Shown here piece after piece: positions 50,815-60,005 of a stretch of DNA of 64,000 nt. Location: positions 1 through 64,000 of the forward strand of contig JAAWQS010000002.1 in the NCBI GenBank assembly GCA_022800665.1, read 5' to 3'. The DNA comes from Oscillospiraceae bacterium. Its GTDB lineage: Bacteria; Bacillota; Clostridia; Oscillospirales; Oscillospiraceae. How positions within the stretch are numbered: position 1 is the stretch's first letter; the number at the start of each line of letters is the position of its first letter. The notes below the pieces were generated by a model that was given only the letters and a program-made list of their open reading frames with translations, was not told the DNA's origin and did no database searches. The position numbers and the translations under genes were made by a program.

Positions 50815-51567
50815 ATGAATAAACCACTGATCGAAGCATGTGTTGATTCCTATGCCTCCTGTATGGCCGCGGCCAAGGGCGGCGCAGACCGGCTGGAGCT
50901 GTGCGCTAATCTGGCTATCGGCGGTACGACGCCTTCCGCCGCCGTGTTCAAGCAGGTCCAGCGGGACTGTGATGTCAAAATCAATGTGCTCATCCGCCCC
51001 CGGTTTGGCGACTTCCTGTACACGGAGCCGGAGATGGAGGAGATGTGCGAGGAGATTAAGATGTTCCGCGACCTGGGCGTCAACGGCGTGGTCATCGGCG
51101 CCCTGACCCCCGACGGACAGCTGGATTTGGAGAAAATGCGCCGTCTGATGGACTGCGCCGGCGGTATCGACGTGACGCTCCACCGGGCCTTCGACATGAC
51201 CAAGGACCCCTATGAGACCCTGGAGGCGGCGGTATCCCTGGGCTGCAGGACCATTCTGACCTCCGGCCAGGAGAAGGACGTGGCGGCGGGCAAGGATACG
51301 CTCAAGGGCGTCTATGCCAAGGCGGCGGGCCGGATTGACATTATGGCCGGCTGCGGCGTGAAAAAGTGGAATATCCAGGAGATTCACGACCACACGGGCA
51401 TTATCGTCTTCCACACCACCGGGCGGAAAGCCCCCCTGGACAGCGGCATGGTCTACCGGAAGAGTACCGTCTTTATGGGCCTGCCCTCCCTGTCGGAGTA
51501 CGAGGTCTGGCAGACCGACGAGCAGGAGTTCCGGGAGTGCGCCCAGATTGTACATGCATTTGCGTAA
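50815..51567 (+). CDS. cutC: CutC family protein
   Basis: 250 residues, TIM-barrel CutC fold: EACVDSYASCMAAAKGGADRLELC at the N-terminus, INVLIRPRFGDFLYTE, VIGALTPDG, VTLHRAFDM, ILTSGQ and IMAGCGV. It was first linked to copper homeostasis, but the enzymatic role is unsettled; in carbohydrate operons it may process a sugar derivative. It lies 36 bases after the importer and is probably co-transcribed. Confidence 0.93.
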   Translation: MNKPLIEACVDSYASCMAAAKGGADRLELCANLAIGGTTPSAAVFKQVQRDCDVKINVLIRPRFGDFLYTEPEMEEMCEEIKMFRDLGVNGVVIGALTPDGQLDLEKMRRLMDCAGGIDVTLHRAFDMTKDPYETLEAAVSLGCRTILTSGQEKDVAAGKDTLKGVYAKAAGRIDIMAGCGVKKWNIQEIHDHTGIIVFHTTGRKAPLDSGMVYRKSTVFMGLPSLSEYEVWQTDEQEFRECAQIVHAFA

Positions 51568-51584
51568 AAACTGAGCTATAAGAC

Positions 51585-51635
51585 AGAGAGACAAGTTCAC
51601 CCCGTTATTTGATTTTCGGCCTGAACTTGTCTCTC
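51585..51635. terminator. Long stem between cutC and the transglutaminase-fold gene
   Basis: GAGAGACAAGTTCA/TGAACTTGTCTCTC perfect 14-bp stem with a 22-nt loop. There is no strong T run, so it may be a partial terminator or an mRNA-stabilising element inside the operon. Confidence 0.5.
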
Positions 51636-51683
51636 GCTGTATCATAAATCAGAATTCTGTGTTTTCAGGAGGAAATCATCGCT

Positions 51684-54221
51684 ATGTTATTTTCACAGCA
51701 CATAACAGAAACCGCCCTGGCAGGCTTCCAGGCACGTCTGGAGCAGGCCGGTCCGGTCAAGGCCGGGGAGCTGCAGGCCCATCTGGATACGCCCTCCATT
51801 ACCGAGGACGTCCGGACCGCCATCCACTGGCTCTATGCCAACAGCCCCCTCAGCGACCTGGCCAACTACGATTTCCGTATCTTTCTCGCCACCGCCCTCC
51901 ACGGGGTGTATTTGCGGGAGAACTCCCCCTTTTCCAAGGACTTGCCGGAGGATATTTTCCTCAACTACGTCCTGCATATCCGGGTCAACGAGGAGGAGCT
52001 GTGCGACTGCCGCCACTATTTCTACCGCCTTCTGTCTGACCGGGTGAGGGACCTGTCCGCCCATGACGCCATCATCGAGGTCAACTATTGGAATGCGGAA
52101 CAGGTGATGTACCAGTCCACGGATGACCGCACCATCTCCGCCATGGGGGCTTACAACTCCGGCTATGGCCGCTGCGGCGAGGAGTCCGCCTTTGGCGTTA
52201 ACGCTTTCCGGTCCGTGGGCATCCCGGCCCGGCAGATTTACACCCCACGCTGGGCCCACTGCGACGACAACCATGCGTGGGTGGAGGTCTGGTGCGATGG
52301 AAAGTGGCATTTCCTGGGGGCCTGCGAGCCGGAGGAGGTGCTGGATAAGGGTTGGTTTACCAATGCGTCCAGCCGGGCGATGCTCATTCACAGCCGCTGC
52401 TTCGGGGAGATCAGCGGGGAGGAGATCATCTCTAAAGTGGGTATGGCCTCCTTCCTCAATAACCTCAAGCTCTACGCCAACACCAAACAGCTGACGGTGC
52501 TGGTGAAGGACCAGGAGGGCAGGCCGGTGGAGGGCGCGCAGGTGTCCTTTGGGATTCTCAACTACTCCAATATCTTCCCCTCCGCCGTCACTGCCACCGG
52601 TCCGGATGGCTCTGTCCGCTTCACCTGCGGCTGGGGGAGCATCAGCGTCCATGTGAAGAAGGACGGCGTGTTCTGGGAGGAGATGGTCCCGGCGCAGACC
52701 GAGCGTCTGGAGGTGACGCTCCGGCAGGAGCAGCCCGCCCTGGACCAGTGGCAGGACTTCATCTCCGCCGCGCCCAAGGACCAGATCGTCAACGGCGCGA
52801 AGCCCACGGAGGAACAGAAGGAGCTGTGCCGCCGGAAGACCGCCGCCGCCAACGAGAAGCGGGAGAAGCGGGTGGCGGCTATGTTCGACGAGGCCAAGGC
52901 GAAGGCGGTTGTGGAGCAGTACGGCTACAGCCAGGAAATCTACGACCTGCTGTACGAGAGCCGGGGCAACGGGGAGCATCTGCTGCGCTTCCTGGAGGAC
53001 GAGATGTTTTCCGCCAAGGAGAAGGAGACGCTGCTGCTGACCCTGTCGAAGAAGGACCGGCGGGACGTGGACACGCTGGTTCTGCGGGAGGCTCTGGCGT
53101 TGTCCAGGGACTATAAGGCGGACAGCGAGGAGCTGTATTACCGCTATATTGTCTGTCCCCGCGTGCTCAACGAGCCGCTGGAGAAGAACCGGAAATTTAT
53201 TTTGGAGTATTTCACCCCGGAGCAGAAGGACGCTTTCCGGGCAGAGCCGGGAAAAATCTGGGACTATATTCAGGGGAATATCGGCTTTGACGCCTCCATT
53301 GAGTACGGCCAGATTGTCACAAGGCCGGCGGGGGCGCTGACGGTGAAGAATGCCAGCCCGCTGTCAAAAAAGATTCTGTTTGTGGCTATCTGCCGCGCCC
53401 TGGGGATTCCGGCCAGGGTCAACCCGGTGGACCGGCAGGCGGAGTATTACAAGGCGGGAGCTTTCCAGCCGGTGGAGCTGCGGGAGCAGGGCAGCGGTAC
53501 GATCATCTTTGAGAAGGGGGAGGGGGAGAACTGGCAGTATTTCCCGGACTTCTCCATCGGCCTGCTGGCGGACGGCGAATACCAGACCCTGGACCTCTCC
53601 CAGGCAGTATGGGAGGGCTGCGAGCTGCGGGTTCCCGCCAAGGGCGGCGCGTACCGGGTGATTACGGACAACCGCCTGCCCAACGGCAATCTTTACGCCA
53701 GCAAGTACCACTTTGTGCTGGCGGACGGCGAGACAAAGCGCGTGCGCCTGCACAAACACCAGGCCAATCTCTCGGAGATGCTGGATAACTTCCAGCTGGA
53801 TGAATTCCAGGTCTTCGACGGGGACGGTAAGGCTGTGCAGGGCAGCTGGCTGACCCGGAACAAGGCTGTGCTGCTGTGGCTGGAGGAGGGCATGGAGCCT
53901 ACGGAGCACATCCTCAACGAGATGCTGGAGCAGACGGCGGACTTCCAGAACCTCCCGGCGGACATCATCTTCCTGGTGAGGGGAAAGGAGGCGTTGGAGA
54001 ACGCCAAATTGAAAAAAGTGCTGGAGACATTCCCCAAGGTCCAGGTGTACTACGACAGCTTTGTCCCCAATGTGGAGACGATTGCCCGGCGGATGTACGT
54101 GGACCACGAAAAACTGCCCCTGATTGTGGCGGCAACGTCGGAATTGAACGCTGTATATGCCTGCAGCGGCTACAATGTGGGCAGCGGCGATATGATTGTA
54201 AAAATCTGCAATTTGACGTAA
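51684..54221 (+). CDS. Cytoplasmic transglutaminase-fold protein (PNGase-like motif)
   Basis: 845 residues without a signal peptide. The transglutaminase core has the nucleophile Cys164 in GYGRCGEES and His197 in DDNHAW, followed by EVWCDGKWHFLG with a candidate third Asp. The GRCGE sequence recalls peptide:N-glycanase. Then come a beta-sandwich region (VEGAQVSFGILNYSN), a central helical part, a second region with a transglutaminase-like AICRALGIPARVNPVD, and a thioredoxin-like C-terminal end. It lies between the importer/cutC and a fucosidase, so it may act on imported (glyco)peptides. AGGAGG before the ATG. Confidence 0.75.
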   Translation: MLFSQHITETALAGFQARLEQAGPVKAGELQAHLDTPSITEDVRTAIHWLYANSPLSDLANYDFRIFLATALHGVYLRENSPFSKDLPEDIFLNYVLHIRVNEEELCDCRHYFYRLLSDRVRDLSAHDAIIEVNYWNAEQVMYQSTDDRTISAMGAYNSGYGRCGEESAFGVNAFRSVGIPARQIYTPRWAHCDDNHAWVEVWCDGKWHFLGACEPEEVLDKGWFTNASSRAMLIHSRCFGEISGEEIISKVGMASFLNNLKLYANTKQLTVLVKDQEGRPVEGAQVSFGILNYSNIFPSAVTATGPDGSVRFTCGWGSISVHVKKDGVFWEEMVPAQTERLEVTLRQEQPALDQWQDFISAAPKDQIVNGAKPTEEQKELCRRKTAAANEKREKRVAAMFDEAKAKAVVEQYGYSQEIYDLLYESRGNGEHLLRFLEDEMFSAKEKETLLLTLSKKDRRDVDTLVLREALALSRDYKADSEELYYRYIVCPRVLNEPLEKNRKFILEYFTPEQKDAFRAEPGKIWDYIQGNIGFDASIEYGQIVTRPAGALTVKNASPLSKKILFVAICRALGIPARVNPVDRQAEYYKAGAFQPVELREQGSGTIIFEKGEGENWQYFPDFSIGLLADGEYQTLDLSQAVWEGCELRVPAKGGAYRVITDNRLPNGNLYASKYHFVLADGETKRVRLHKHQANLSEMLDNFQLDEFQVFDGDGKAVQGSWLTRNKAVLLWLEEGMEPTEHILNEMLEQTADFQNLPADIIFLVRGKEALENAKLKKVLETFPKVQVYYDSFVPNVETIARRMYVDHEKLPLIVAATSELNAVYACSGYNVGSGDMIVKICNLT

Positions 54222-54332
54222 AATGTACTTTTTTGTCGGGATTTGTTTCGCTGCGGCGGCGGACGGGAGGGGAAACCGCCTGTGCATGGTTCGTTTTTTC
54301 CATAAAATGCCCCGCCGTCCGCCGGGAAGCTC

Positions 54333-54361
54333 TTGTAATATTTCGGGAAATTTAGTATAAT
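54333..54361 (+). promoter_or_regulatory. Promoter of the ROK/fucosidase unit
   Basis: TTGTAA, 17-nt spacer, TATAAT (54356-54361). The spacer holds TTTCGGGAAA. Confidence 0.7.
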
Positions 54362-54424
54362 AAAAACCAGTCGGAGCGAGACAGCCCGATAAATTGTGCC
54401 ATGCGCCGGAGGAGGGAGCCGTCC

Positions 54425-55594
54425 ATGACCAGCAGCCAGAAAACCGACCGCGTCCGGATACACAGCAGCAATACCCGATTGCTGTTATCCGCTATCTGTT
54501 CGGCAGGGGAGCTGTCCAGGGCCAGGGCCGCAGAGGTTACAGGACTCAATATCATGACCGTAGGGCGGATTGCAGAGGAACTGATTGGCCGGGGGATTTT
54601 GCAGGAGAGGGAAAAAGAGGGAGGCGTGGGCCGTCCGCCCAAGCTCCTGTCCCTGGCGGAGGACCGGCTGCTCTGCGCCGGTATGTTCCTGGACCGGGAC
54701 GCGCTCCAGCTGGGCCTGGTGGACCCGCGGGGGCGGATTCATGCCCACACCAGCGTTCCGCCGCCGGAGGGAGCCTTTGTCCCGGAGCGGATCACGCCGT
54801 GGATGGCCGACAGGCTGGCGCAGTTTCTGAAAGAACACGAGGCCCTTTGCCCCCTGGGTACGGTGGGGATTGTGACGCCCGGTATCCTGGACGTCCGGGA
54901 GGGCGATATCGTCTTTGCCGCTAATCTGCACTGGGACCATGTGCCGCTGCTGCCGGTCCTGCGGGAGCGTCTGCCGGGATACGGCTTTGTGTTTGAAAAC
55001 GATGTCAAGGCGGCGGCGTTGGCGGAATATCAGTTCGGCGGCCTGGACGGGTGCCGGAATCTGGTGGTGCTGAGCATCGGCAGCGGCATCGGCGCGGCGG
55101 CTATTATGGACGGCGAGCTGTACCGGGGCCGGGACAACATGGCCGGGGAGATCGGGCATATCACCATCAACCCGGCGGGGAAGGTGTGCGTGTGCGGAAA
55201 GGTGGGGTGTCTGCAAACTTATCTGACACCCGGCGCACTGCTCACCGAGGCCCGTACCCTCCATCCCGATATCACCCTGCCGGAGATGTTCACGCTGTTT
55301 CAGAAGGGGGACCCCTTTGTTACAGCCCTGCTCCATCAGGTGACGGAGTATATTTCTATTGCCATTAACCTGCTGGCCAATACCTACGCGCCGGAAGTCG
55401 TGCTTCTGCGGGGGGACTTGCTGCGGCAGGGACCGGTGATACGGCAGCTGGTGTCCGGCACGTACCGGGAAAAACTCAACTGGTATATGACCGACGCCTT
55501 TGAACTGCGCTTTGAACAGATGGGCGTCAGCGGCCCGCTGATCGGCGGCGGTATGCTGGCCCTGGAGCGGGAGCTGGACCGGCTGTGCGTCTGA
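54425..55594 (+). CDS. ROK-family transcriptional regulator
   Basis: 389 residues. The N-terminal winged helix (TRLLLSAICSAGELSRARAAE, then LNIMTVGRIAEELI) precedes a ROK sugar-kinase-like domain with ENDVKAAALAEYQFGG, SIGSGIGAA, GEIGH and the zinc site CVCGKVGCLQTY. The presence of both parts indicates a sugar-responsive repressor rather than a kinase. It directly precedes the fucosidase gene and has its own promoter; likely targets are this unit and the importer operon. GGAGG before ATG 54425. Confidence 0.9.
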   Translation: MTSSQKTDRVRIHSSNTRLLLSAICSAGELSRARAAEVTGLNIMTVGRIAEELIGRGILQEREKEGGVGRPPKLLSLAEDRLLCAGMFLDRDALQLGLVDPRGRIHAHTSVPPPEGAFVPERITPWMADRLAQFLKEHEALCPLGTVGIVTPGILDVREGDIVFAANLHWDHVPLLPVLRERLPGYGFVFENDVKAAALAEYQFGGLDGCRNLVVLSIGSGIGAAAIMDGELYRGRDNMAGEIGHITINPAGKVCVCGKVGCLQTYLTPGALLTEARTLHPDITLPEMFTLFQKGDPFVTALLHQVTEYISIAINLLANTYAPEVVLLRGDLLRQGPVIRQLVSGTYREKLNWYMTDAFELRFEQMGVSGPLIGGGMLALERELDRLCV

Positions 55595-55638
55595 CAATAA
55601 CAACTATTCTTTCATTTATCCATATGGAGGCATCAACT

Positions 55639-56949
55639 ATGGCATTTCAATTTTCCAGGGAAGCCTATGAGTGCCGGGTGAAATGGTTCACCGAGGCCCG
55701 TTTCGGCATGTTCATCCACTTCGGCCTCTATTCCATCCCCGCCCGCGGGGAGTGGGTCCGCAGTGAGGAGTTTATCCCCAAGGAGGACTATGACCCCCTC
55801 ATCAACGAGTTCAACCCCACCCGCTGCGACATGCGCCAGTGGATGCGGACGGCGCGGGACGCGGGGATGCAGTACGTGCTCTTCACCGCCAAGCACCACG
55901 ACGGCTTCTGTCTGTACGACAGCGCCTATACGGATTTCAAGTCCACCAACTCCCCCGCCGGTCGGGACTTTGTCCGGGAGTTCCTGGACGCCGCCCGCGA
56001 GTACGGACTGCGGGCGGGACTGTACTTCTCCATCATTGACTGGCGGCATCCGGATTTCCCCCACTACGGGGACAAGCAGCACCCCATGCGCAATGACCCG
56101 GCCTACGGCAACGAGAATCGGGATTTCAACCGCTATCTGGACTTCTTCCACGCCCAGGTCAAGGAGGTCTGCTCCAACTATGGGAAGCTGGACCTCATCT
56201 GGTTTGACTTCTCGTACGACGGCCTGCGGGGAGAAGCCTGGCGGGGTACGGAGCTGATAGAGATGGTGCGCTCCCTGCAGCCGGACGTGGTCATCAACAA
56301 CCGCCTGGAGGTTAGCGGGGAGGGATACGGCTCTCTGGCAGAGTGCCGTCCCATGCCCTACCACGGGGATTTCGTCACGCCGGAGAAGATGATCCCGCCC
56401 CACGGCCTGCTGGACGTTGAGGGCCGTCCCCTGGTGTGGGAGAGCTGCGTGACCATGAACGAGCACTGGGGCTACTGCGCCACGGACAATTTTTACAAGC
56501 CCGCCCCCATGCTGATTAAACAGCTGGTGGAGTGCGTGAGCAAGGGCGGCAACATGATTCTGAATGTGGGTCCCGACGCTACGGGCCGCTTCCCGCAGCA
56601 GTCCCTGGAGATTCTGGCGGAGATGGGCCGGTGGATGGACCGCAACGGAGAGAGTATCTATGGCTGCGGCCCCGCCGGGATGGAAAAGCCGGAGTATGGC
56701 CGGATTACCCGGAAGGGAAATACGCTGTATTACCATCTCTATGAGAATACCATCGGGCCGATGCCCCTGCCCGGTCTGGAGAAGGACAAGGTCCAGGCGA
56801 TCCGCCGCCTGGCAGACGGTACGGAGGTACTGCTGTCCACAAACTGGGTCCACAGCGATTACCCGGACGTGGTCTTCGTAGACCTCGGTCCGGACCCGGC
56901 GCTGCCGGATACTACGGACACCGTGTTGGAGGTGCGGTTGAAGGATTAA
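55639..56949 (+). CDS. Alpha-L-fucosidase, GH29
   Basis: 436 residues, single GH29 catalytic domain: WFTEARFGMFIHFGLYS, TAKHHDGFCLYDS, the nucleophile Asp in LDLIWFDFS, and WESCVTMNEHWGY. No signal peptide and no carbohydrate-binding module, so it works in the cytoplasm on imported fucosylated molecules. Follows the ROK gene by 44 bases. GGAGG before ATG 55639. Confidence 0.93.
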   Translation: MAFQFSREAYECRVKWFTEARFGMFIHFGLYSIPARGEWVRSEEFIPKEDYDPLINEFNPTRCDMRQWMRTARDAGMQYVLFTAKHHDGFCLYDSAYTDFKSTNSPAGRDFVREFLDAAREYGLRAGLYFSIIDWRHPDFPHYGDKQHPMRNDPAYGNENRDFNRYLDFFHAQVKEVCSNYGKLDLIWFDFSYDGLRGEAWRGTELIEMVRSLQPDVVINNRLEVSGEGYGSLAECRPMPYHGDFVTPEKMIPPHGLLDVEGRPLVWESCVTMNEHWGYCATDNFYKPAPMLIKQLVECVSKGGNMILNVGPDATGRFPQQSLEILAEMGRWMDRNGESIYGCGPAGMEKPEYGRITRKGNTLYYHLYENTIGPMPLPGLEKDKVQAIRRLADGTEVLLSTNWVHSDYPDVVFVDLGPDPALPDTTDTVLEVRLKD

Positions 56950-56972
56950 CCGGTTTGGGGAAAACGGATTAA

Positions 56973-57009
56973 AAGAGTCTGACGCAAACTCGCGTCAGAC
57001 TCTTCTTGT
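56973..57009. terminator. Terminator of the fucosidase unit
   Basis: AAGAGTCTGACG/CGTCAGACTCTT perfect 12-bp stem with an 8-nt loop, followed by CTTGT. Confidence 0.8.
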
Positions 57010-57306
57010 CCATTTTCCCGCAATCCCGGTAGCTGAAGATTTTCATTATATACAAAGCATATATTTTCATGCGAAACACTTCCGGAGATTAAAGTGGAAC
57101 CCTTGAAAAAGCACAAATCTTCTGGCGTATGCCACACGGCGCCGTTGCAAAAGATGCTGTTATAGTTAGCAATTATAGCAATCCTTAAAATTGCCGGCAA
57201 TGCGCCCTCTCCGTCACGGCTGACTGAGAGGGCCTGCACCGCATTTTGTCAAGAATAATGAACGTATAAAGTTTTCAAAAGTAAAAGTGGAAAGAAAAAG
57301 AAACTA
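57010..57306. other. Intergenic region without a recognised gene
   Basis: AT-rich. It holds one hairpin, GCCCTCT/AGAGGGC (about 57203-57232), and no ORF with a ribosome site. I could not match it to a known RNA family. Confidence 0.4.
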
Positions 57307-57335
57307 TTGAAATTGTTCCGGTTTTGGGGTATACT
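57307..57335 (+). promoter_or_regulatory. Promoter of the DUF1858 gene
   Basis: TTGAAA, 17-nt spacer, TATACT (57330-57335), 41 bases before the ATG. Confidence 0.7.
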
Positions 57336-57376
57336 ATATCCGCTTATAAAGAAAAATACTTTGGAGGTATTGCAGC

Positions 57377-57577
57377 ATGGTAACAATTACAAAAGACACC
57401 ATCATTGGTGATATCCTGGACGTAGCTCCGCAGACAGCCCCCATCTTCCTGTCCATCGGGATGCACTGCCTGGGTTGTCCCAGCAGCCGGGGCGAGACGG
57501 TCGAGGAAGCCTGCGCTGTCCACGGCGTGGACGTGGAGAAGCTGCTGGAAGCTGTCAACGCAGAAGCCAACAAGTAA
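57377..57577 (+). CDS. DUF1858-domain protein
   Basis: 66 residues. ITKDTIIGDILDVAPQTAPIF and the paired cysteines of MHCLGCPSS are the DUF1858 signature. The family is small, often near redox or iron-sulfur proteins, with a proposed disulfide or metal role. Own consensus promoter suggests high expression. GGAGGTATTGCAGC before the ATG. Confidence 0.92.
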   Translation: MVTITKDTIIGDILDVAPQTAPIFLSIGMHCLGCPSSRGETVEEACAVHGVDVEKLLEAVNAEANK

Positions 57578-57649
57578 GGAAACAGCGGGGACTCATAGAG
57601 CAGCTATGGGTCCCTCCTTTGCAGGGATGATGGAAAGGGGGAGCGTCCC

Positions 57650-58369
57650 ATGGGAGGGATTTTGGAGCGGAAACCCCGGCTGCAGGCCATTGCAGGTCTG
57701 GCGCCAAGGGGGAGCCGGTGTCTGGCCGATATTGGTACAGACCACGGCTACATACCGGTGGCATTGCTGCGTATCAAGAAAATTGACCGGGCCATTGCTG
57801 TGGACATCAGCGAGGGACCTCTGGCGCGGGCCCGCCGTACGGCAGAGCGGTACGGACTGGAGGAGCGTGTGGACTTCCGCCTGGGGGATGGCCTGAGCGT
57901 CCTTGCGCCCGGCGACGCGGACGTCATCGTGATTGCCGGTATGGGCGGGGATACCATTGTAGACATCCTCTCCGCCGCCCCCTGGAGCCTGTACGGTCCG
58001 CTGCTGCTGCTCCAGCCCATGAGCCGGGCCGAGGCGTTGCGGAAATGGCTGTGGAAACGGGGGGCCCGCCTGTGTTCGGAACAGCTGGTGCAGGAACGGC
58101 GGGCGCTGTACCCCATCCTGAAGGTCCGGAGCAGCGGGATGGGCCCCGTCCCGTATACGGAGGCGGACGCCTGGGGCGGTATGCTCCTGGAGAATGACCC
58201 GCTGTGGGGGAAGTATCTGGAGACGGTCATTCTGCGGCTGCGCCGGGCGGCGTCGGGCCTGGAACGGGCCAAGGACCCGGCTTTGGCCGCGCGGCAGAAG
58301 CGGTTTTTGAAGGTCATTGAAGAACTGGAGAAACGGAAAGGAGCGTGGTCCCGTGCCAACGGCAGGTGA
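57650..58369 (+). CDS. trmK: tRNA (adenine-22 N1)-methyltransferase
   Basis: 239 residues, class I SAM methyltransferase of the TrmK type: L...VLADIGTDHGY-like motif (CLADIGTDHGYIPVAL), AVDISEGPLARA, VIVIAGMGGDTI and LLLLQPMSRAEALRKWL. A helical C-terminus follows. Methylates A22 of tRNAs. The next gene is the Nif3-like protein, the usual neighbour in Firmicutes, and the two overlap. Confidence 0.93.
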   Translation: MGGILERKPRLQAIAGLAPRGSRCLADIGTDHGYIPVALLRIKKIDRAIAVDISEGPLARARRTAERYGLEERVDFRLGDGLSVLAPGDADVIVIAGMGGDTIVDILSAAPWSLYGPLLLLQPMSRAEALRKWLWKRGARLCSEQLVQERRALYPILKVRSSGMGPVPYTEADAWGGMLLENDPLWGKYLETVILRLRRAASGLERAKDPALAARQKRFLKVIEELEKRKGAWSRANGR

Positions 58370-59135
58370 ACTGGAACGCGCCCTCTTCCAGCTGGCCCCC
58401 AGGGACCTGGCTGAGAGCTGGGACAACGTGGGTCTGCTGGTGGGAGACTGCGGCAGGGAAATACATCGGGCGCTGATTGCCCTGGACGTCACCGCCGGTA
58501 CGGCGGCGGAAGCAAAGGAAGCCGGAGCGGAACTGCTTGTAGCCCATCATCCGGTGATGAACTGCAATTGGTCGCCGGTCCAGACCCTGCGGGACGACAG
58601 CCAGCAGGGCAGGCTTCTGCTGCAGCTGGTCCGGGACGGTACCGCCGCCATCTGTATGCATACCAATCTGGACGCGGCGCAGGGGGGCGTCAACGACGCC
58701 CTGGCCCGGCGGCTGGGGCTGGAGCAGACGGCGGTCCTGGAGGGCGGCGGCGGAATCGTCCGCATGGGCCTGCTGCCGGAGGAAATGCCCCTGCCGGCCT
58801 TCCTGGCCCTGGTGCGGGAGCGGCTGCGGCCCAACGGTATCCGCTTTGCAGACGGCGGAAGGCCGGTCCGCCGGGTGGCGGTGGGCGGCGGCGCGTGCGG
58901 GGAGTTCTTTGCCGCCGCCGCGGAACAGGGCTGCGACGCCTTTGTCACGGCGGATGTGAAATACAACCAGTTTATGGATGCCGCCGGTCTGGGGCTGAGC
59001 ATCCTGGACGCGGGCCATTTTCCCACGGAGGATGTGGTCTGCGCTGTGCTGGCGCAGTTTTTGCAGGAGCAGTTTCCTGCGCTGGAAATTATAAAATCGG
59101 TCTCCCACCGGGAGATTGTGCAATACTACGTTTAA
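58353..59135 (+). CDS. Nif3-like dinuclear metal centre protein
   Basis: 260 residues: LAPRDLAESWDNVGLLVG at the N-terminus, the metal ligands in AHHPVM, MHTNLDAAQGGVND and the C-terminal DAGHFPTEDV. The family forms hexamers with a two-metal centre and has been proposed as a GTP cyclohydrolase I-type or hydrolase enzyme. GTG start with AAAGGAG nine bases upstream, overlapping trmK by 17 bases. Confidence 0.92.
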   Translation: MPTAGELERALFQLAPRDLAESWDNVGLLVGDCGREIHRALIALDVTAGTAAEAKEAGAELLVAHHPVMNCNWSPVQTLRDDSQQGRLLLQLVRDGTAAICMHTNLDAAQGGVNDALARRLGLEQTAVLEGGGGIVRMGLLPEEMPLPAFLALVRERLRPNGIRFADGGRPVRRVAVGGGACGEFFAAAAEQGCDAFVTADVKYNQFMDAAGLGLSILDAGHFPTEDVVCAVLAQFLQEQFPALEIIKSVSHREIVQYYV

Positions 59136-59156
59136 GACATCAGAGGAGGAAAGGAT

Positions 59157-59891
59157 ATGTCCGGACATTCCAAATGGCATAATATCCAAAAGACAAAGGG
59201 CGCGGCGGACGCCAAACGGTCACAGGCGTTTACCAAGATTGCCCGTGAAATGATCGTGGCGGTGAAGGAGGGCGGCAGCGGCGACCCCAACAACAATTCC
59301 CGTCTGGCTACGGTCATTGCCAAGGCCAAAGCTGCCAACATGCCCAACGACAACATCAAGCGCACCATCGACAAGGCCCTAGGAGCCGGGTCTGGGGACA
59401 ACTTCGAGAAAGTGGTCTATGAGGGCTACGGTCCCAGCGGCGTGGCGGTGATCGTCGAGGCCCTCACCGACAACCGCAACCGTACCGCACCGGAGGTCCG
59501 TCACCTCTTTGATAAATACGGCGGAAATATGGGCGCAACCGGCTGCGTGAGCTGGAGCTTTGACCGCAAGGGCGTAATCGTGATCGACAACGAGGACGGC
59601 GGCCTGGATGAGGAGAAGGTCATGGAGGACGCCCTGGACTGCGGCGCGGCGGACTTCGAGGCTGATGGCAGTATCTTCGAGATTACCACCGATCCGGATG
59701 ATTTCAATGCCGTTACCGCAGCCCTGGAGGCAAAAGGATATGCCTTTGCTGAGGCGGCTATTGAGATGGTGCCGCAGAATTATATCAAGCTCACCAGTGA
59801 GGACGATATCAAGAATATGACCAAGATGATTGATCTTATGGAGGATAACGACGACGTGCAGAACGTCTGGCATAACTGGGAGCAGGAATAA
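59157..59891 (+). CDS. YebC/PmpR-family regulatory protein
   Basis: 244 residues: MSGHSKWHNIQKTKGAADAKR at the start, GGSGDPNNNSRL, MPNDNIKRTIDKALG and NRTAPEVRHLFDKYGGNMG. These proteins bind DNA as regulators, and some members assist translation of proline stretches. The full family length is present. AGGAGG before the ATG; terminator after the stop. Confidence 0.95.
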   Translation: MSGHSKWHNIQKTKGAADAKRSQAFTKIAREMIVAVKEGGSGDPNNNSRLATVIAKAKAANMPNDNIKRTIDKALGAGSGDNFEKVVYEGYGPSGVAVIVEALTDNRNRTAPEVRHLFDKYGGNMGATGCVSWSFDRKGVIVIDNEDGGLDEEKVMEDALDCGAADFEADGSIFEITTDPDDFNAVTAALEAKGYAFAEAAIEMVPQNYIKLTSEDDIKNMTKMIDLMEDNDDVQNVWHNWEQE

Positions 59892-59900
59892 AGCACAGGG

Positions 59901-59928
59901 GCCGGGGAAGCAGTTTCCCGGCTCTTTT
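59901..59928 (+). terminator. Terminator of yebC-like gene
   Basis: GCCGGGGAA/TTTCCCGGC stem followed by TCTTTTGT. Confidence 0.7.
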
Positions 59929-60005
59929 GTGCGCATGAGCGAAAATGCTGTTTGCCGCGCTTGAAAAACAACGGGAGCTGTGGTAATATAGAGCATAAGG
60001 AGCAG

